DNA of 64,000 bases from Coffea arabica. Taxonomy: Eukaryota > Streptophyta > Magnoliopsida > Gentianales > Rubiaceae. Where the stretch lies: NCBI RefSeq assembly GCF_036785885.1, contig NC_092312.1:22152001-22216000 (forward strand). Direction: 5' to 3'. This document shows, piece by piece, positions 45,626 to 58,024 of the stretch (its first letter is position 1; every line of letters begins with the position of its first letter). A model generated the notes under the pieces. The model had not been told where the DNA came from and ran no database searches. It saw only the letters and a list, made by a program, of their open reading frames with translations. Position numbers and translations under genes: made by a program.

Positions 45626-48461
45626 TCATAACTCTACATGAAATAATTTCTCGAAACACAATGATAATATAACAGGCCCTGCCAGATCCCCAAGTGCACA
45701 GCCTACAAAAAAAATTCATTTTGGCATGAGAAATTACAAGCAAGGGAAAGATAAATAACCACAAAAAACAATCAAAATGCTGATTTCAGAAGTTCCATCA
45801 AAGTGCTTACCAATCCATTGACCCGTTGTAGGCCTGATGATAATTGCTCCCAGTCCTGCCCCGATGGAAGCAAAAATGAGCGAGGCACCACACCTAAGAG
45901 TAGCAATATAAATCTTTCTTCCAAGAAGCTGAAGTTCTGCTGCTCTATCAATTTCATCAGTTTCTTCTTTGGAACCGCATATACGCGAAAAGAAGCGGTA
46001 CACATCTATGCCAACTTGGACCAGCCATGATGCTAGAACTGCAAGGAAATGTCCTGCTTCCACAGAAGATCAAGTATTATGGACTTAACTTTAAGCTATG
46101 CCAGTAATGAAGCCTGCAACTAGAACTTTGAGAATTGGAGGTTTAACCTCTAAAAGTAGTTCTGCCAACAGAATAGATGTATGTTAAAGTAGGCATTCCC
46201 CTTTGAGCCTTCCGTGCAGCTGACTTAGGGGTATCTGCAAAAGCAAATCAAGGCAATCAGACCAATTCAAAAAAAACTACTTCTGGCAAGTGTAATGCAC
46301 TGAAGTACCTTTTAGAAGTTTCCACGCCAAACGCTGTGAAACATAATGTACAGCAAGTCTTTCCAGTACGCGCCTCGTAGTTACAACAGTGGTCTGGGTC
46401 CATAACCAAAAAAGGGGGAAAAATTAATGCATGAAGACAAAAGAACTGTTAGATTCTAAAATAGCCTGCATATTAATCATGCTTGTGAGTAGTCAATAGA
46501 AATTGCATAAATGATCAGCCTTCTCAAATAGCAATTGTACAGAAGGAAATAGGAAATTCCTTTTATATCAGAAAATCTAATGCGGCTCACAATAAAAAGC
46601 AAAATGGGAACTTCCAGCAAAAAAAAAAACTATTTCAGTTATCAACTAGAATTACCACTTTCCAGCTGTTTCCAGACATCAAATTTAGTGAATTAGGATT
46701 TTATGATCAAGGTTAACAGAAGAAAAAGATCAATGCTATATTTAACTTTTAGAAAAAATCTAGAAGAAAATGATGAGAGCCTAATTTTGAAAAATTTAGT
46801 TACGTCCAGCATTCTGATGCTTATAGTTGACCTAAAATTGTTTAAAACTGATATAAGGATACTTAAGGAATTCTAATTAACTCACTTCGCGAACAATCTG
46901 CTTCACAGATTTCTTAAAAGGAACAACCAAATTTACACGTTCTTCGTGAGTATCCTGCAGAAAGTCATCATCATCGTCGTCCATATTTGCATGTGGCTCC
47001 AATAGAGGCAAATAAAATAATAGAAAAGACCTCAGTGACGTCAAAGCAAGAGTCTTCCAATGAAATGCTGAGAACAAAGGTTTTAGCTCAATTATATACT
47101 CTTTGGTGCTGTAATCTACAGAGTCCTCCTCTTCAAAAACATTCTCAGACACACTCCGTATGCGAGATATGTAATCTCCATTTATTGCTGCACCAGCATC
47201 ACAGTAAGCAACTTGAGGAACACCTTTACTGCATCATAACCACCACATGTTCAGAATTCTGGTTATAACTGTAAGTCAACGCACAAGCAAGAAGAACTCT
47301 AATAGAAGAGAAAAAGTGAGCAGTCAAACGGCCCCTCGAGATCCTCAATGACCATCCACCCTCCCACCCTTTCCGTTCCCTTTTGCCCCAACTGAAAACG
47401 TAGAAAATGAGAAACCCTTTGTTTCAGGTGGAATTTGGATATGGAGAAGAAGCGGCACCTAAGGAGGTCATATAATGCTTATAATGCTTATGTTATCATG
47501 TAGAACACAAAGTTTCATGTTATATTTGTACACATTTGGATCAAGAATGATCTGTATCATAGTCCAATAAGCACTAACCGGAGTCAATTATGAAGTCTCA
47601 GCCACAAGGAAGCATGGCAAGAAAATGAAAAGATGATAGTTATACACGTTATACAACAAGGGAAAAGCCATCAGCTGATTGTTGTAGTTTTAGATCCCCC
47701 ATCATGTCTCATCAACAGCCTAGTGAGCAGACTGAACTCACGCAGCCCCATATTCTTTAATGCACTTCCAAGCCATAGGACTTCACATCCACATAATACC
47801 AAAATTTAACATCTGCATCCCATGTAAAATTTCACAAAAAGGATTGGTAAAACAGTGGCCTCACATATTTACTCCCCATGTATTCCCTGAATTAGAAGCT
47901 ATAGAAAGTTTCAACCTTTTCCAGTGTTTCACCATAATATCAAACTTCACATACAGCCAGAGCTCCACGAAACATTGAACTTCTTCATAGATAACAAACA
48001 CAACAATTTTAAACAAATCTAGTTGATCATAGAGGCAGCCCAATTTGGGCCCTTTCTGCAATTTTCAACGTAGAAGTAAACGTCTTATTCACCTAGAAGT
48101 TCGATGAAAAATCAAACTTGTTAATGAATTTCAATGATAAAGTTCAAATCCATCTTGAATCTAGCTTTAAATTTTATCCCGACTATAAACAATGATACAA
48201 TGACAAACCCCCTCCCCCCCCCCCAGCAAAAAAAAAACCCCAAAAAAAAAAGAAAAAGAAAATCTACCAACAGAAAAATGTCACTAAATAAAGGGGTTAC
48301 CCAAAAAATGCCCAAGTGGCAAAAGGAGCCATGGCAGCTGCAGAAGTGGCGGCAGCAGAGGCAGCAACTTTAGCTGAGAACAACCCATAAGAATGGACTG
48401 TCCGGCCAGTTAAACTTGGGTTTTTCCTGAGAAGATCCATTACTATAGCTATCCCCGCCAT
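45626..48461 (-). CDS. Conserved plant membrane protein of unknown function
   Basis: I assembled six exons on the minus strand: 48461-48301, 47228-46886, 46393-46309, 46234-46148, 46053-45811 and 45702-45626. They join in frame to 331 residues with GT-AG introns. The start reads MAGIAIVMDLLRKNPSLTG, followed by an alanine-rich stretch (SAKVAASAAATSAAAMAPF). The second exon carries an acidic run (MDDDDDDFLQDTHEERV) between a hydrophobic stretch and the basic KKSVKQIVRE. Near the C-terminus are two likely membrane segments, HFLAVLASWLVQVGIDVY and LRCGASLIFASIGAGLGAII, joined by a charged loop (GSKEETDEIDRAAELQLLGR). The end is GCALGDLAGPVILSLCFEK. The overall plan looks like a conserved plant protein, possibly of an organelle membrane, but I cannot name the family or a function. 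Splice sites for the last short exon rest on frame closure alone. Confidence 0.72.
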
Positions 48462-48933
48462 TGTTTCTCAGGGTCTTTTCCTTTTTTTTTTTTTATAAAT
48501 CAAGCACACAAAACTGAATCCTTATTGAGTATCGAATCACAAAACCAATCGCTCTGTAACTTTGGCTCCGAAAAAATATTGCTAAGATTGTTCAGGAATC
48601 AGAGTACAAGGTTTAACAAACAAGAAACAAAGCTGACGATTATTTCAGATGGAGTACGAGGATTCCAGATATTTGAGTAGCTCATATAATTGAGAAGATG
48701 TTGGTATAAAGGTCTTGGGGCATGGCTTTTCCGTTACTAGTTGGGATTTGGAAGAGGAAGGAGACAGAAACGGCAGGCGAAGTACTCTTCAGTCTCTACA
48801 GCTTTGCACCATCCTTCCTTGTTACTCACTACGAAGTCAATACGGCAGTGCCAGCGTGACAGCCGCTGTGACAGAGAGAAAGCGAGAGTCACAAATCTAA
48901 TAGAAAACTCGATTTTTCTTTTCTTTTTTTTTT
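48462..48933. other. Upstream region of the membrane-protein gene
   Basis: Probable leader and promoter of the minus-strand gene, ending at the target site of the next element. Opposing frames at 48715-48991 are not conserved. A T-run at 48924-48933 borders the element. Confidence 0.5.
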
Positions 48934-50332
48934 GGAAAAATCGTTCAAAACGTCTATCACATTTTACAAGATGACTTTTTTCGTCCCTCACTTTTAAAAG
49001 TATAATTTTACATCCCTTACAAATTCACATTGATCAAATTTGGTCCTATCTAGATTTCCGACTAGTTTTTTTGCTGGAATCCACCACGTGACTTGTATGC
49101 GATCATTTTTAAGGGCAAAATTGTCAAATTAAAATTTTACATAATCTGATTCATAATCCCTCATATTTCACAAAATGAATTTTTTCGTCCCTAACATTTT
49201 ACAAAATGAATTGTTTCGTTCCTCACATTTCAAAAAATGAATTTTTCCATCCCTCACATTTTTCAAAATGAATTTTTTCATCCTTCATTAATCATGTGTA
49301 CGAATAGCTTTTTTTCTATAAACTCACGTATATGTCTATTTGATTTTACCTGAATAATATGAATAACATATAATTTATCTCTATTGGATTTCATCTAAAC
49401 ATGCTAATCGTAGTTATACACATGCTATTTAATAGATATAAATAGGAGTTTAAAACTAATAATTTTGTTTGAAACCCATGTATATATATGATTTCACCAT
49501 ATTTGTGACCTTTTTTTTTTTGGTAATAATTTATTTATTGAGTTGTATAATAAGGTAATCTAATTAATGGGTCCTAACTCGAATTCTATAATTATGCTAA
49601 TAAATTTCAGTTTAAATCTGAAATTTCTACTCAGACACTTTTAAGACCAACAATTGAATTACTTGCCTTGTGATTGTTTTAAAATTTAAAAGTGCCAATC
49701 ACTTATTTATTTTTGTCATACTTTTCTTTTGTTTACTTTTTCTATCCAAATTTAATTCGATATAAACACTCGATAATATTTAAGATTAAATGTCATCTTT
49801 ATTTTCAAATTTCGAGTAAAAGAAAATGAATATAAGTAAAAAACTAACAATTCTTTTAAACCCCTGTATATATCTATTTGATTTCACTTAAGCAGTACGA
49901 ATAGTATGTAATATATCTCTATTTGATTTCATATGCTATTCATATTGTTCAGGTGAAATCAAATAGATATATACATGGATTTAAAAAAAATTATTCACAC
50001 ACATAATCAATAAAAGATGAAAATATTAATTTTGAAAAATGTGAAGGATGAAAAAATTCATTTTGTGAAATGTAAGGGACAAAAAAAATTATTTTATGAT
50101 ATGTAAGGGATTATGAATCGAATTATATAAAATTTGATTTGACAATTTTGTCCTTAAAATATGATCACATGCAAGGCACGTAGTGAATTCCTACCAAAAC
50201 TAGTCGGAAACCTACGTAGGGACCAAATTTGATCAATGTGAATTTGTAAAGGACATAAAATTACATTTTTAAAAGTAAGGGACGAAAAAGATTATTTTGC
50301 AAAATGTGAGGGACATTTTGAACGATTTTTCC
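48934..50332. mobile_element. Mutator-like fold-back element with inverted repeats of about 350-380 bp
   Basis: The left arm (48934 to about 49320) is repeated inverted at the right (about 49985 to 50332). Both begin GGAAAAATCGTTCAAAA when read inward and share CAAATTCACATTGATCAAA, TTTCCGACTAGTTTT and ATTGTCAAATYAAAATTT blocks. T-runs of at least nine bases flank both sides (48924-48933 and 50333-50343), compatible with a 9-bp target duplication. Within each arm the phrase TTTTTCGTCCCTCACATTT recurs several times with variation. The interior (49330-49980) is AT-rich and has its own palindrome around TTTGATTTCA / TGAAATCAAA (about 49867-49975). No transposase or captured gene is visible. The arms differ from those of the two Pack-MULE copies. 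Confidence 0.85.
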
Positions 50333-50342
50333 TTTTTTTTTT

Positions 50343-51852
50343 TAAGCAAATATTTGCTTGGTCTACTTGTGAGCATAGCAATTAATAGAGATGTGCCAAT
50401 AATCTAATGCCAATTGCACGCCCATTAATGGCACACCCAATTGTAATTGGTGTGTAATTGTAAGAAAATTTTAATTATTTGTAAAAATAATTTAGGAAGA
50501 TTAAAAGTTTACTTTTTTTTTTATCTTTCGAATAAAAAGGAAATAGTACGTATTAGAGGTAATGGATTTGTGCCTAATGTAATTTTTTTTCCCCACCACA
50601 TGCTAGTTTTAGTCAGTTGCCATTACCAATTACCCAATTCACTATAGGCAATTAATGCCTGTTAGTTAATGTAGCTTCAAAAAAAAAAAAAAAAAAAAAA
50701 GAAACCTTGAAAAATTAACTACAGGCAATGAAGAGCTCTTGTTCCGGTGCTTTTGTTAGAAAAATATTTTCACATGCTGAAAGTACTTTTACTGTGTGGT
50801 CTTTTTTATTAGAAAAGAAAATACTTTTACATAATAAAAGCTTTTCGTGAGTATGTTTTCATAAATTTCGAAGCACTTTTGCAGAGTGATAACAACAATA
50901 TGAACGAACACACCAAAAATTATTTCTTCGAGTAAGAAAACTAGAAATAAATTTGATTATTTTGTCATAAATTGCAAAATAAAAATTTGAACATTGAATA
51001 TCATCATGCATTATCCTGCATAAAGCGTAATTATGCAAACATGCTCCTCCCTGAAGAAATAGAATTAAGTGTTTACTAAATCCTACTTTTTCGTAAAAGC
51101 TTCAATATACAATGTGTGTTATAATAATTAATAAGCCACTGCAATAATAAGTATTAAAAAGTGCTCACAAGCAAAGGTGTCATGGATTTGTGTGGTAATT
51201 GTCCTTGATTATTTGGGGATAAAAATCGAAAAGAAAATTTTAGCACCAAGGCCTGGAACTTTACATAGAAGAGAACAAGAAGAATGGGCATACCACGCAA
51301 CAAATAAAAGATTTTGGTAATTATTTGCTCCAAAATAAATCTTGCATCATGAACGTGTCTTTTAATCCTTTTTTTTTTTTTTGGGTATATCCCTATCTAT
51401 CTTTTCTATCTCATATAAGTAGTATATCACATCACAAAAAAGATACTATTCCATTTAATCTCCTATCGAAACACACTAAGCTAAGCCAATGATGAAGAAA
51501 AATATGATCTTGTAGACAAGAAACCTAATAATAGTTCGGATTACAAGAACCAAAGTACATTCTTTTATGTTCAAGAAATGTATTTGAGGCATATGGATGG
51601 ACGGCTTCAACTATCTACGAAGGGCAAAATGTTTCATGCTTGCCTCCTCCATCATTTACAATTCTAAATTTTCGGAATCAAGGTTAATCATAACTTTCAT
51701 AAGATATAAACACCTGGGTTTAGGCAAAATGAAACTCGCCTCACCATCCAGGATCTACAGCCAACAGCCTCGCCAAAAATTGCTTGCTTCTCCTCAAAAA
51801 ATGCGCCCAGGGCTAAGGAAAAGGCAAGTTCATAAATACATTCTGCCAAGAA
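50343..51852. other. Intergenic region downstream of the HIBCH-like gene
   Basis: AT-rich sequence with a poly-A run of about 23 (50679-50701) and T-runs. The last few hundred bases before 51852 include the likely 3' untranslated region of the minus-strand gene. The frame 51597-51911 is an antisense shadow of its last exon and flank. No other gene is seen. Confidence 0.55.
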
Positions 51853-54800
51853 TTATAGAAAAGCCTCTCTCAGCTTTGTTGGAAGCTCCAGATCAGGCTC
51901 AAGAGCAGTAACGGGCGAAAAGTACTCGTCTACCATGTCTGCAGTCACTAGCTCCAAGCTTGGCGGGTTCCACTGTGCGTCGCGAAATATCAAGTGTAAA
52001 CTGAAGGAATATTGTACCAACAGCCATTTATGATTGAACTAGAAATGAATGGCAAAACTTAAGATAGAGCTTCGCTATAGCCTATAAGAATCATCACTGC
52101 TCATATCAAGACAGATTTCTTTAAGCAACAGCGAACATCAGTGGATTTACCTTTGGCATAGAATCTTTATCCACTAATCGTGCTCGAACTCCCTGATATA
52201 GAGAGACAAAACGACCCACAATGAGGAAGCAATCAAATTTGGTGCCAATAAAACTGCAATCAAGATATACTTTATACCTCACAAAAGTCACTGGTAATCT
52301 TTCCAGAGATCCCTTGTAGGGACATTCTGTACTCACGAATTAGGCACTGATCAAGAGTTTGAAATCTACCTTCTCGTATCTGGACAAGATGCATTTGTAA
52401 ATAGTTAATGGTTATTGACATTTGGTCTGCGCAAGCTGTATAGTGAACTAAAATATCAACAGGACTTACGGATCTCAAGGAAACTTTCAAGCTCAATGGT
52501 GAGGTATCTTTGAGTTTCTTCAATGTTGAAGTAGACCACACGTCTTTTGTTCTACTAGCCTCACTTTCCTACGAAAATTTTAGCATTATGAACTGTCAGT
52601 TTTTGACAATAAAATTATTTTACATAATGAAAAACCTAAAACTAACTACATTATGCACTGGTCGATATTTTACTGCCCAACCATTATCACACAACTTTAA
52701 AATGTATCACTTTTGCCTGATTCTTGATAGATCAAACAGGTAGGCCCTACTTGTTCATGTTCTAGAGATGTCGATCATTGCATGCACAAACACCATGACT
52801 TCTTTTACTAAATCTAGCACATACATAAACTTCCAAGCAGAAAGAATAATGATTTGTTTCTACATTTCTTTCAGCTGGATCTAAGTTAGCTTAGATGAAA
52901 CACATCAAAAAACTATATAATTGCTAAGGAATTTTCAGCTTTGACATGTCCTACCTATTCAAGATATCATCTACTAGACAAATTAATGGGACACAAGACT
53001 TCCAATAAGAAAGAAAAAGGATATAAAAAAGCTTTTTACTTACCAAAGCATCAATAATTTCCTCGACTGTGTCGTGGCCGAAGCATTTATCAAGTGTTTC
53101 AATCCTAATAAAAATAGCAAAGGAAGGATCAGCTATGTTCACTACACAAATAACGAAGAGAAGACAATAGTTCTAATAGCAAGAAACATGCAAGAAATCG
53201 CATAGTTCAATAGTAACGTGACAGAGGGAATTAAAATGTCAGCTGAGGGGTGCAGGCACCAAAGAAATGTTGGGTAACTGAAACTTCACAAAGCATAACT
53301 CTTGTAGGTTCCATTACCAAGTCTTGCTTTTACCTCCTTCATAATAGCACGTATACAGGATATCAAACTTTCATCTCTCTCACTTTGACCCAAGGAAGGA
53401 AATTTCAAAAGTTATAGGTTTATAAAAATAGAAAGCGTTCCCTGTTTAAATTACAGTTACATGAGATAGATGAGTGTATTCATCAGCTACCGCCCAAGTT
53501 AGTATGTCTTTTGATGTCATTCTGATAACGAGGAATATGGTATCCTGGTGATTGGCTTGAGAATGAGATGACTGTTAATAGAATAAATTGAGATTACATA
53601 GACATTCTCCCAAAATCCTTCTATAGGCAAATGATTACCAGTGAACCACACTTGTTGGATCTGGGTGGACAAGGTCTCCAAAGTTTTGCAGAGAACCTTC
53701 GATGACAGACGGATCATCAGTAGTCAAGCTTCCAAGTTGTTCCTCAATTAAAGGAAGCTTCTATACCATTGCAAAGAAGAAAAAGTGAAAATTTGTTTTG
53801 AAGACAGGAAAAAACACAGAAATACAAACTTAAGTTCAAAGGTATTAACGGCAGCTAGTGAATAGTGTGTAGCAAGCCCACAGGATAGCATTTCCACTCC
53901 GTTGAGTTTGTCTCCAGTGAGGGCCAAGTACTCTCCTGCTAACAGCGATACCATTAGATCCTTCTAATCAGTTGACTGCCCAGTTAATCAACCTAGTACA
54001 AAAATAGTAATTTTGCAGTAGGCAAAGTTCTGATCAGATAGGGAGCAAAGATTTCAGCAGTGAACAATCTCAACTGTATGCTTCCTAATCATTTTTTGAC
54101 ACTCTTTTGCCCCACAGTCCAGAGGTCATCAAGATATAAAAGTGAGCTACTCTTCTGCAATTCTTATTAACTTTTAGTTTTTTTATACCACCATGATTCA
54201 GATGTATAACTGGCAAAAACTAATCTTCCTAGAACAACAACAGGCCAATAAGTATTACAGACATATATTCAAGAGTGGAACGACATTCAAATTGAATTGA
54301 TTTTGTAGCTAGACAAATGCAAAAGTACATTATTATGGTTATAGCAGATCGGTGAATAAGAATAGTTGTGGTTACCAAGAGATCAAGGCACCAACTGCCT
54401 TACTGGGAAGATTTAATTCTTTTTCATGTGAAAGCTTTGTTCAGTGTAATTCCTATAGACTTAAAATACCAGGCTTAAAACCTTGAAAGAGAAAAAGAGA
54501 AGAAAAGAAAGAAACTTATGCTAGTATAACTAAAGAGTGATTCTTCACTTAAGTTGGCATCAAACTTGGCCCTTATATTAAATAAAAATGGACAGGACAC
54601 TTGGCAAAAATTTTGATGGATGCTACTTGAGATAAAGCTGGTAACATATGAAGTCAGAAGATAACCAAGTACAAATTTGAAAAATGAACGAAAGAGCAAC
54701 AAAATTCTTATATGGAAATATGAATGCTACACATAAATAACTGCTCAAAACACAATTTGATGATTGTAAATACATACCTAAATAACCAGGCAGATGTGAG

Positions 54801-56899
54801 AGGTAAAAAGATGCTCCAGCATCCGGGTGGAAACCAATTAATGTTTCAGGTGTAGCAAAAACCTAGAGATATTAGAACAAAGATTCAGCTTCATTGATAT
54901 TTAAGATGAATATTCACATAGCCTACAAAAGAAATTTTCACAATAAGCAAATAGAAAATAACTTATGTGATATAAAACCAGACGCAACATCAATATACTT
55001 TTTTGAAGGTCAATGCAAACTTTCTGTGTTCCTTCAGTACCCTATATACATCCAACCGAGTACTCAGTTAACATGCTGATCTTCTCCAACTATTTTCTTA
55101 CCCAACATGCATAGTGTCAGATTCTTGACTAACAACTAAAAACATATGACAAATAACGAACATTCCTTGTCATTGTCTCCATAGTAAATTCAAATGTTCC
55201 TAAATGCAATCTTTGTACCTATTTAAAAATTTTATGTTTTCACCACATTGACACAACTGTGAATGAGGTGTGCACCTTACACAATTCCAGATTATTATTT
55301 TTTCTGTTTTAATCCAAACACTAGTTAGTGAGAACACTAACGTTGGATGGTTGACCTAGGAATTGTATGCAATATTTAACAGACTTCTGCAAGAAGGAAA
55401 GTGAAGAAGTTAAAAAGTCTGCTTGTTTCCTACAGTTTTATCAGTTGCGACTCGGAATGTTCCAGGAATTGAGACTCCAGCTCCACCACCCATAGTAATT
55501 CCATGTAATAGTGCAACCTGCATCAACATCAATGCATGCTACAGTTTGATAAAACAATAGTAAATCAGCTCCTCAAAATGCCACCTCACTGATAATATGT
55601 GCCACTCGATTATAACAAACATGATGAGACAAGAGAGAAATAAGGATGATAATGGTGACAGTTAACACAGACATATTTACTCTGACGATCAAACAATAAG
55701 CAACACATGAGTTACAGAGGCCAGAAAAATTACAACGAGAATCAATTTCAGATCTTTTCCTTCTCTTCGGGATCGAACAGGATCAAAAGTACCATGTGAA
55801 ATCTTCTGTTTTTTCTCTTCTTCTATCCCTATCCCATAGGTAGCTGGGAAATTGATTCTGCGCGTGTTGGTGTGTGTATCTGTGTGTGTCTGGCGAACAT
55901 CACATGCACAAACATGCTGGAGAGCTTTTTATTCTGTACGTGGTGGAAGATTTAACTAATTTGTTGGAAGTTTGGGGCCACTTTTAAACATAGCAATCTA
56001 GTAAAAATGACCACTTGTATAGTCAAATAACTACGAGTAACAAAATTTAACCATTTGAGTATAATTACGTTACAAGAATCTTATTTCTACTTAGCTTGGA
56101 GGCTTCTTTAGACCTCTTGGACTTTATGAAGTTCTGTTGCTCAATTTCCTCTATCTTCCATTCTCTCTATTAATCAAGAAAGGAGCTATTGAAGAAAAAG
56201 ATACTTCTCTAATTTTGACTAATTTCAGTACAAGCCCTTTTTGGGACTTTGGACACAAGAAGGAAATTGAATCATACAACAGTATCATATTTGAAAGCCC
56301 TATGTAGCCCTAAAGAGCATGTTCAACATGACGGCTACTATATTTGTGCTTGACATAGAAATTAGAAGAAAATGATACTTACATGTGGTTTCAAGTATGT
56401 ACCAAGCATATAAATGAAATTGTATATTGTCCAAAAGAATTCTTTACCCTGTTCAATATTCCCTGAATAAATTGAACAAGAACTTGATTAATCATTAATC
56501 CAAAGACGGCAAAGAACAAAACTGAAGTAAAGAGGTTATTGTCAAGAAAATAAGCAAAAGAGCTGGCACTCAACAGCAGGACAAAAATTCACATGCTGCA
56601 TCACATTTGTGAATGACAGAGAAACAACTAAAGCATAAACAGTGCAGAAGTGTTGAAAAAGTTAAATTTTAGAAGCAAAGTTCTGTCAAATTCCCATTAA
56701 AAGCTTCATAATCTCATTGCTAAGTCATCCTGAATCTTGAATTTAATTACTCTCAACTTATTCAACAATCCATGACCTATTGTAAATAGAATAAAGGCTT
56801 CTTTTCACAATTATTTCGTTTTTTCCAAAAGGCAGTAATATGAGAATTAACAATATTAATATTAACAACATTTTGCTTTTCAGGTCTATGATCTTTCAT

Positions 56900-56952
<53 letters not shown>

Positions 56953-58024
56953 AGCAAGAAACCAGAAGAAGGTTTAAACTTGCTATGTACAACAGTTCAA
57001 ATTAGTTGGAGTAAGGCTGGAGTCAGTCCACTAAGTGAGATTGATACATAAGAAAAAGAACACTAGAAAGTTTCTAAGAATTTAAATTCAGAAGTGTTGA
57101 TGCCCGAGCAATTGATCATGTTAGGTTATTAACTACAGAATCAAGTCACTAGAGCTTGCAACACTATTAACTTCATTTGTTCCGATACAAATGGCAATGT
57201 TGAAAAAAAAAACATGGTTGAATTTCTTAAATTTGGAGTCAGCACAACACTCCCAATCCCTGAATAAATTTCTTTTTCTTCTTTCTGGATTAGTTCAATT
57301 AATGTCATAAACATTTGAAGCAAGTAAAAATATATGGTTTCGTACCTTGGCGTATCACATTATAAAGAGCTACAATATCACCACCAGCACAAAATGCCCT
57401 GCCTCTGCCCTTCAACAGTTCCAAAACTATGATTGGCTTACTTCACATAAAGTGCAGAAAACGCAGAATTGATAAGAAGCACAATAGTTAGCAAGGAAAA
57501 GAGATACCTTCAATTGCACAATCCCGATATCAGGATCATCCTCCCAACTTGAGTACAGCTTTTGTAACCTAGCCCCCTTAAATTCCATAACAACATCAAG
57601 CAATTACTAACAACAAAAAATGGTCCAGAAGAACTTGGAGAAAACTACAGCCCACATGACTAAATTTATCAATAAAAACAAGCAAAAAGGAGGAATCTTG
57701 ATAAATGGGACACGCACAATTGAAGTGTTAAGGGCATTAAGCACAGAGGGTCTATTGAGAATTGCAGTTCTGGAAGCGCCATTTCCCTCCACCAACACCT
57801 GAAAACACAAAGTCGTCGAGAAGTCTTCGTCAAAGTGTTGATTATGTAAAACAAATACAGCCAAAAAGATTAGAAGAGTGAAAACTTACAAAGTTTTCCT
57901 GATCATCGGTGAGGGGACTGTTGGACAGAGAAGAAAGGCTTCGTTTTAGCCTGGAGATAAAGCCACCATTATTATTTGCTGTATAACGGCTTAAAACAGA
58001 TGAGGCAGATTTCACTCGTTGCAT
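51853..58024 (-). CDS. 3-hydroxyisobutyryl-CoA hydrolase-like protein, mitochondrial
   Basis: Fourteen minus-strand exons join in frame to 409 residues: 58024-57890, 57798-57718, 57576-57508, 57409-57346, 56462-56383, 55517-55434, 54862-54778, 53935-53850, 53760-53639, 53104-53044, 52568-52470, 52379-52278, 52192-52151 and 51972-51853. All introns are GT-AG. The first 40 residues ([24 protein letters not shown]) are basic and Ser-rich like a mitochondrial presequence. The crotonase fold follows: [53 protein letters not shown] (oxyanion hole) and [20 protein letters not shown], where the Glu and Asp correspond to the hydrolase catalytic positions. Next are [26 protein letters not shown], and a C-terminal half ending [10 protein letters not shown]. 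The family removes CoA from 3-hydroxyisobutyryl-CoA in valine breakdown, but the [12 protein letters not shown] form belongs to the plant HIBCH-like subgroup whose exact substrate is less settled. Confidence 0.93.
56905..56951. repeat. (TA)n microsatellite in HIBCH-like intron 4
   Basis: About 23 TA units lie in the intron between the exons ending VIRQ and starting NIEQGK. Confidence 0.85.

Noticed and set aside
48715-48991. Opposing frames upstream of the membrane-protein gene
   Set aside because: Both strands are open by chance; neither has family similarity, and the region is the likely leader of the minus-strand gene.
50679-50701. Poly-A run considered as the tail of a processed pseudogene or LINE/SINE insertion
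   Set aside because: No gene-derived or retroelement sequence precedes it and no flanking target duplication was found.
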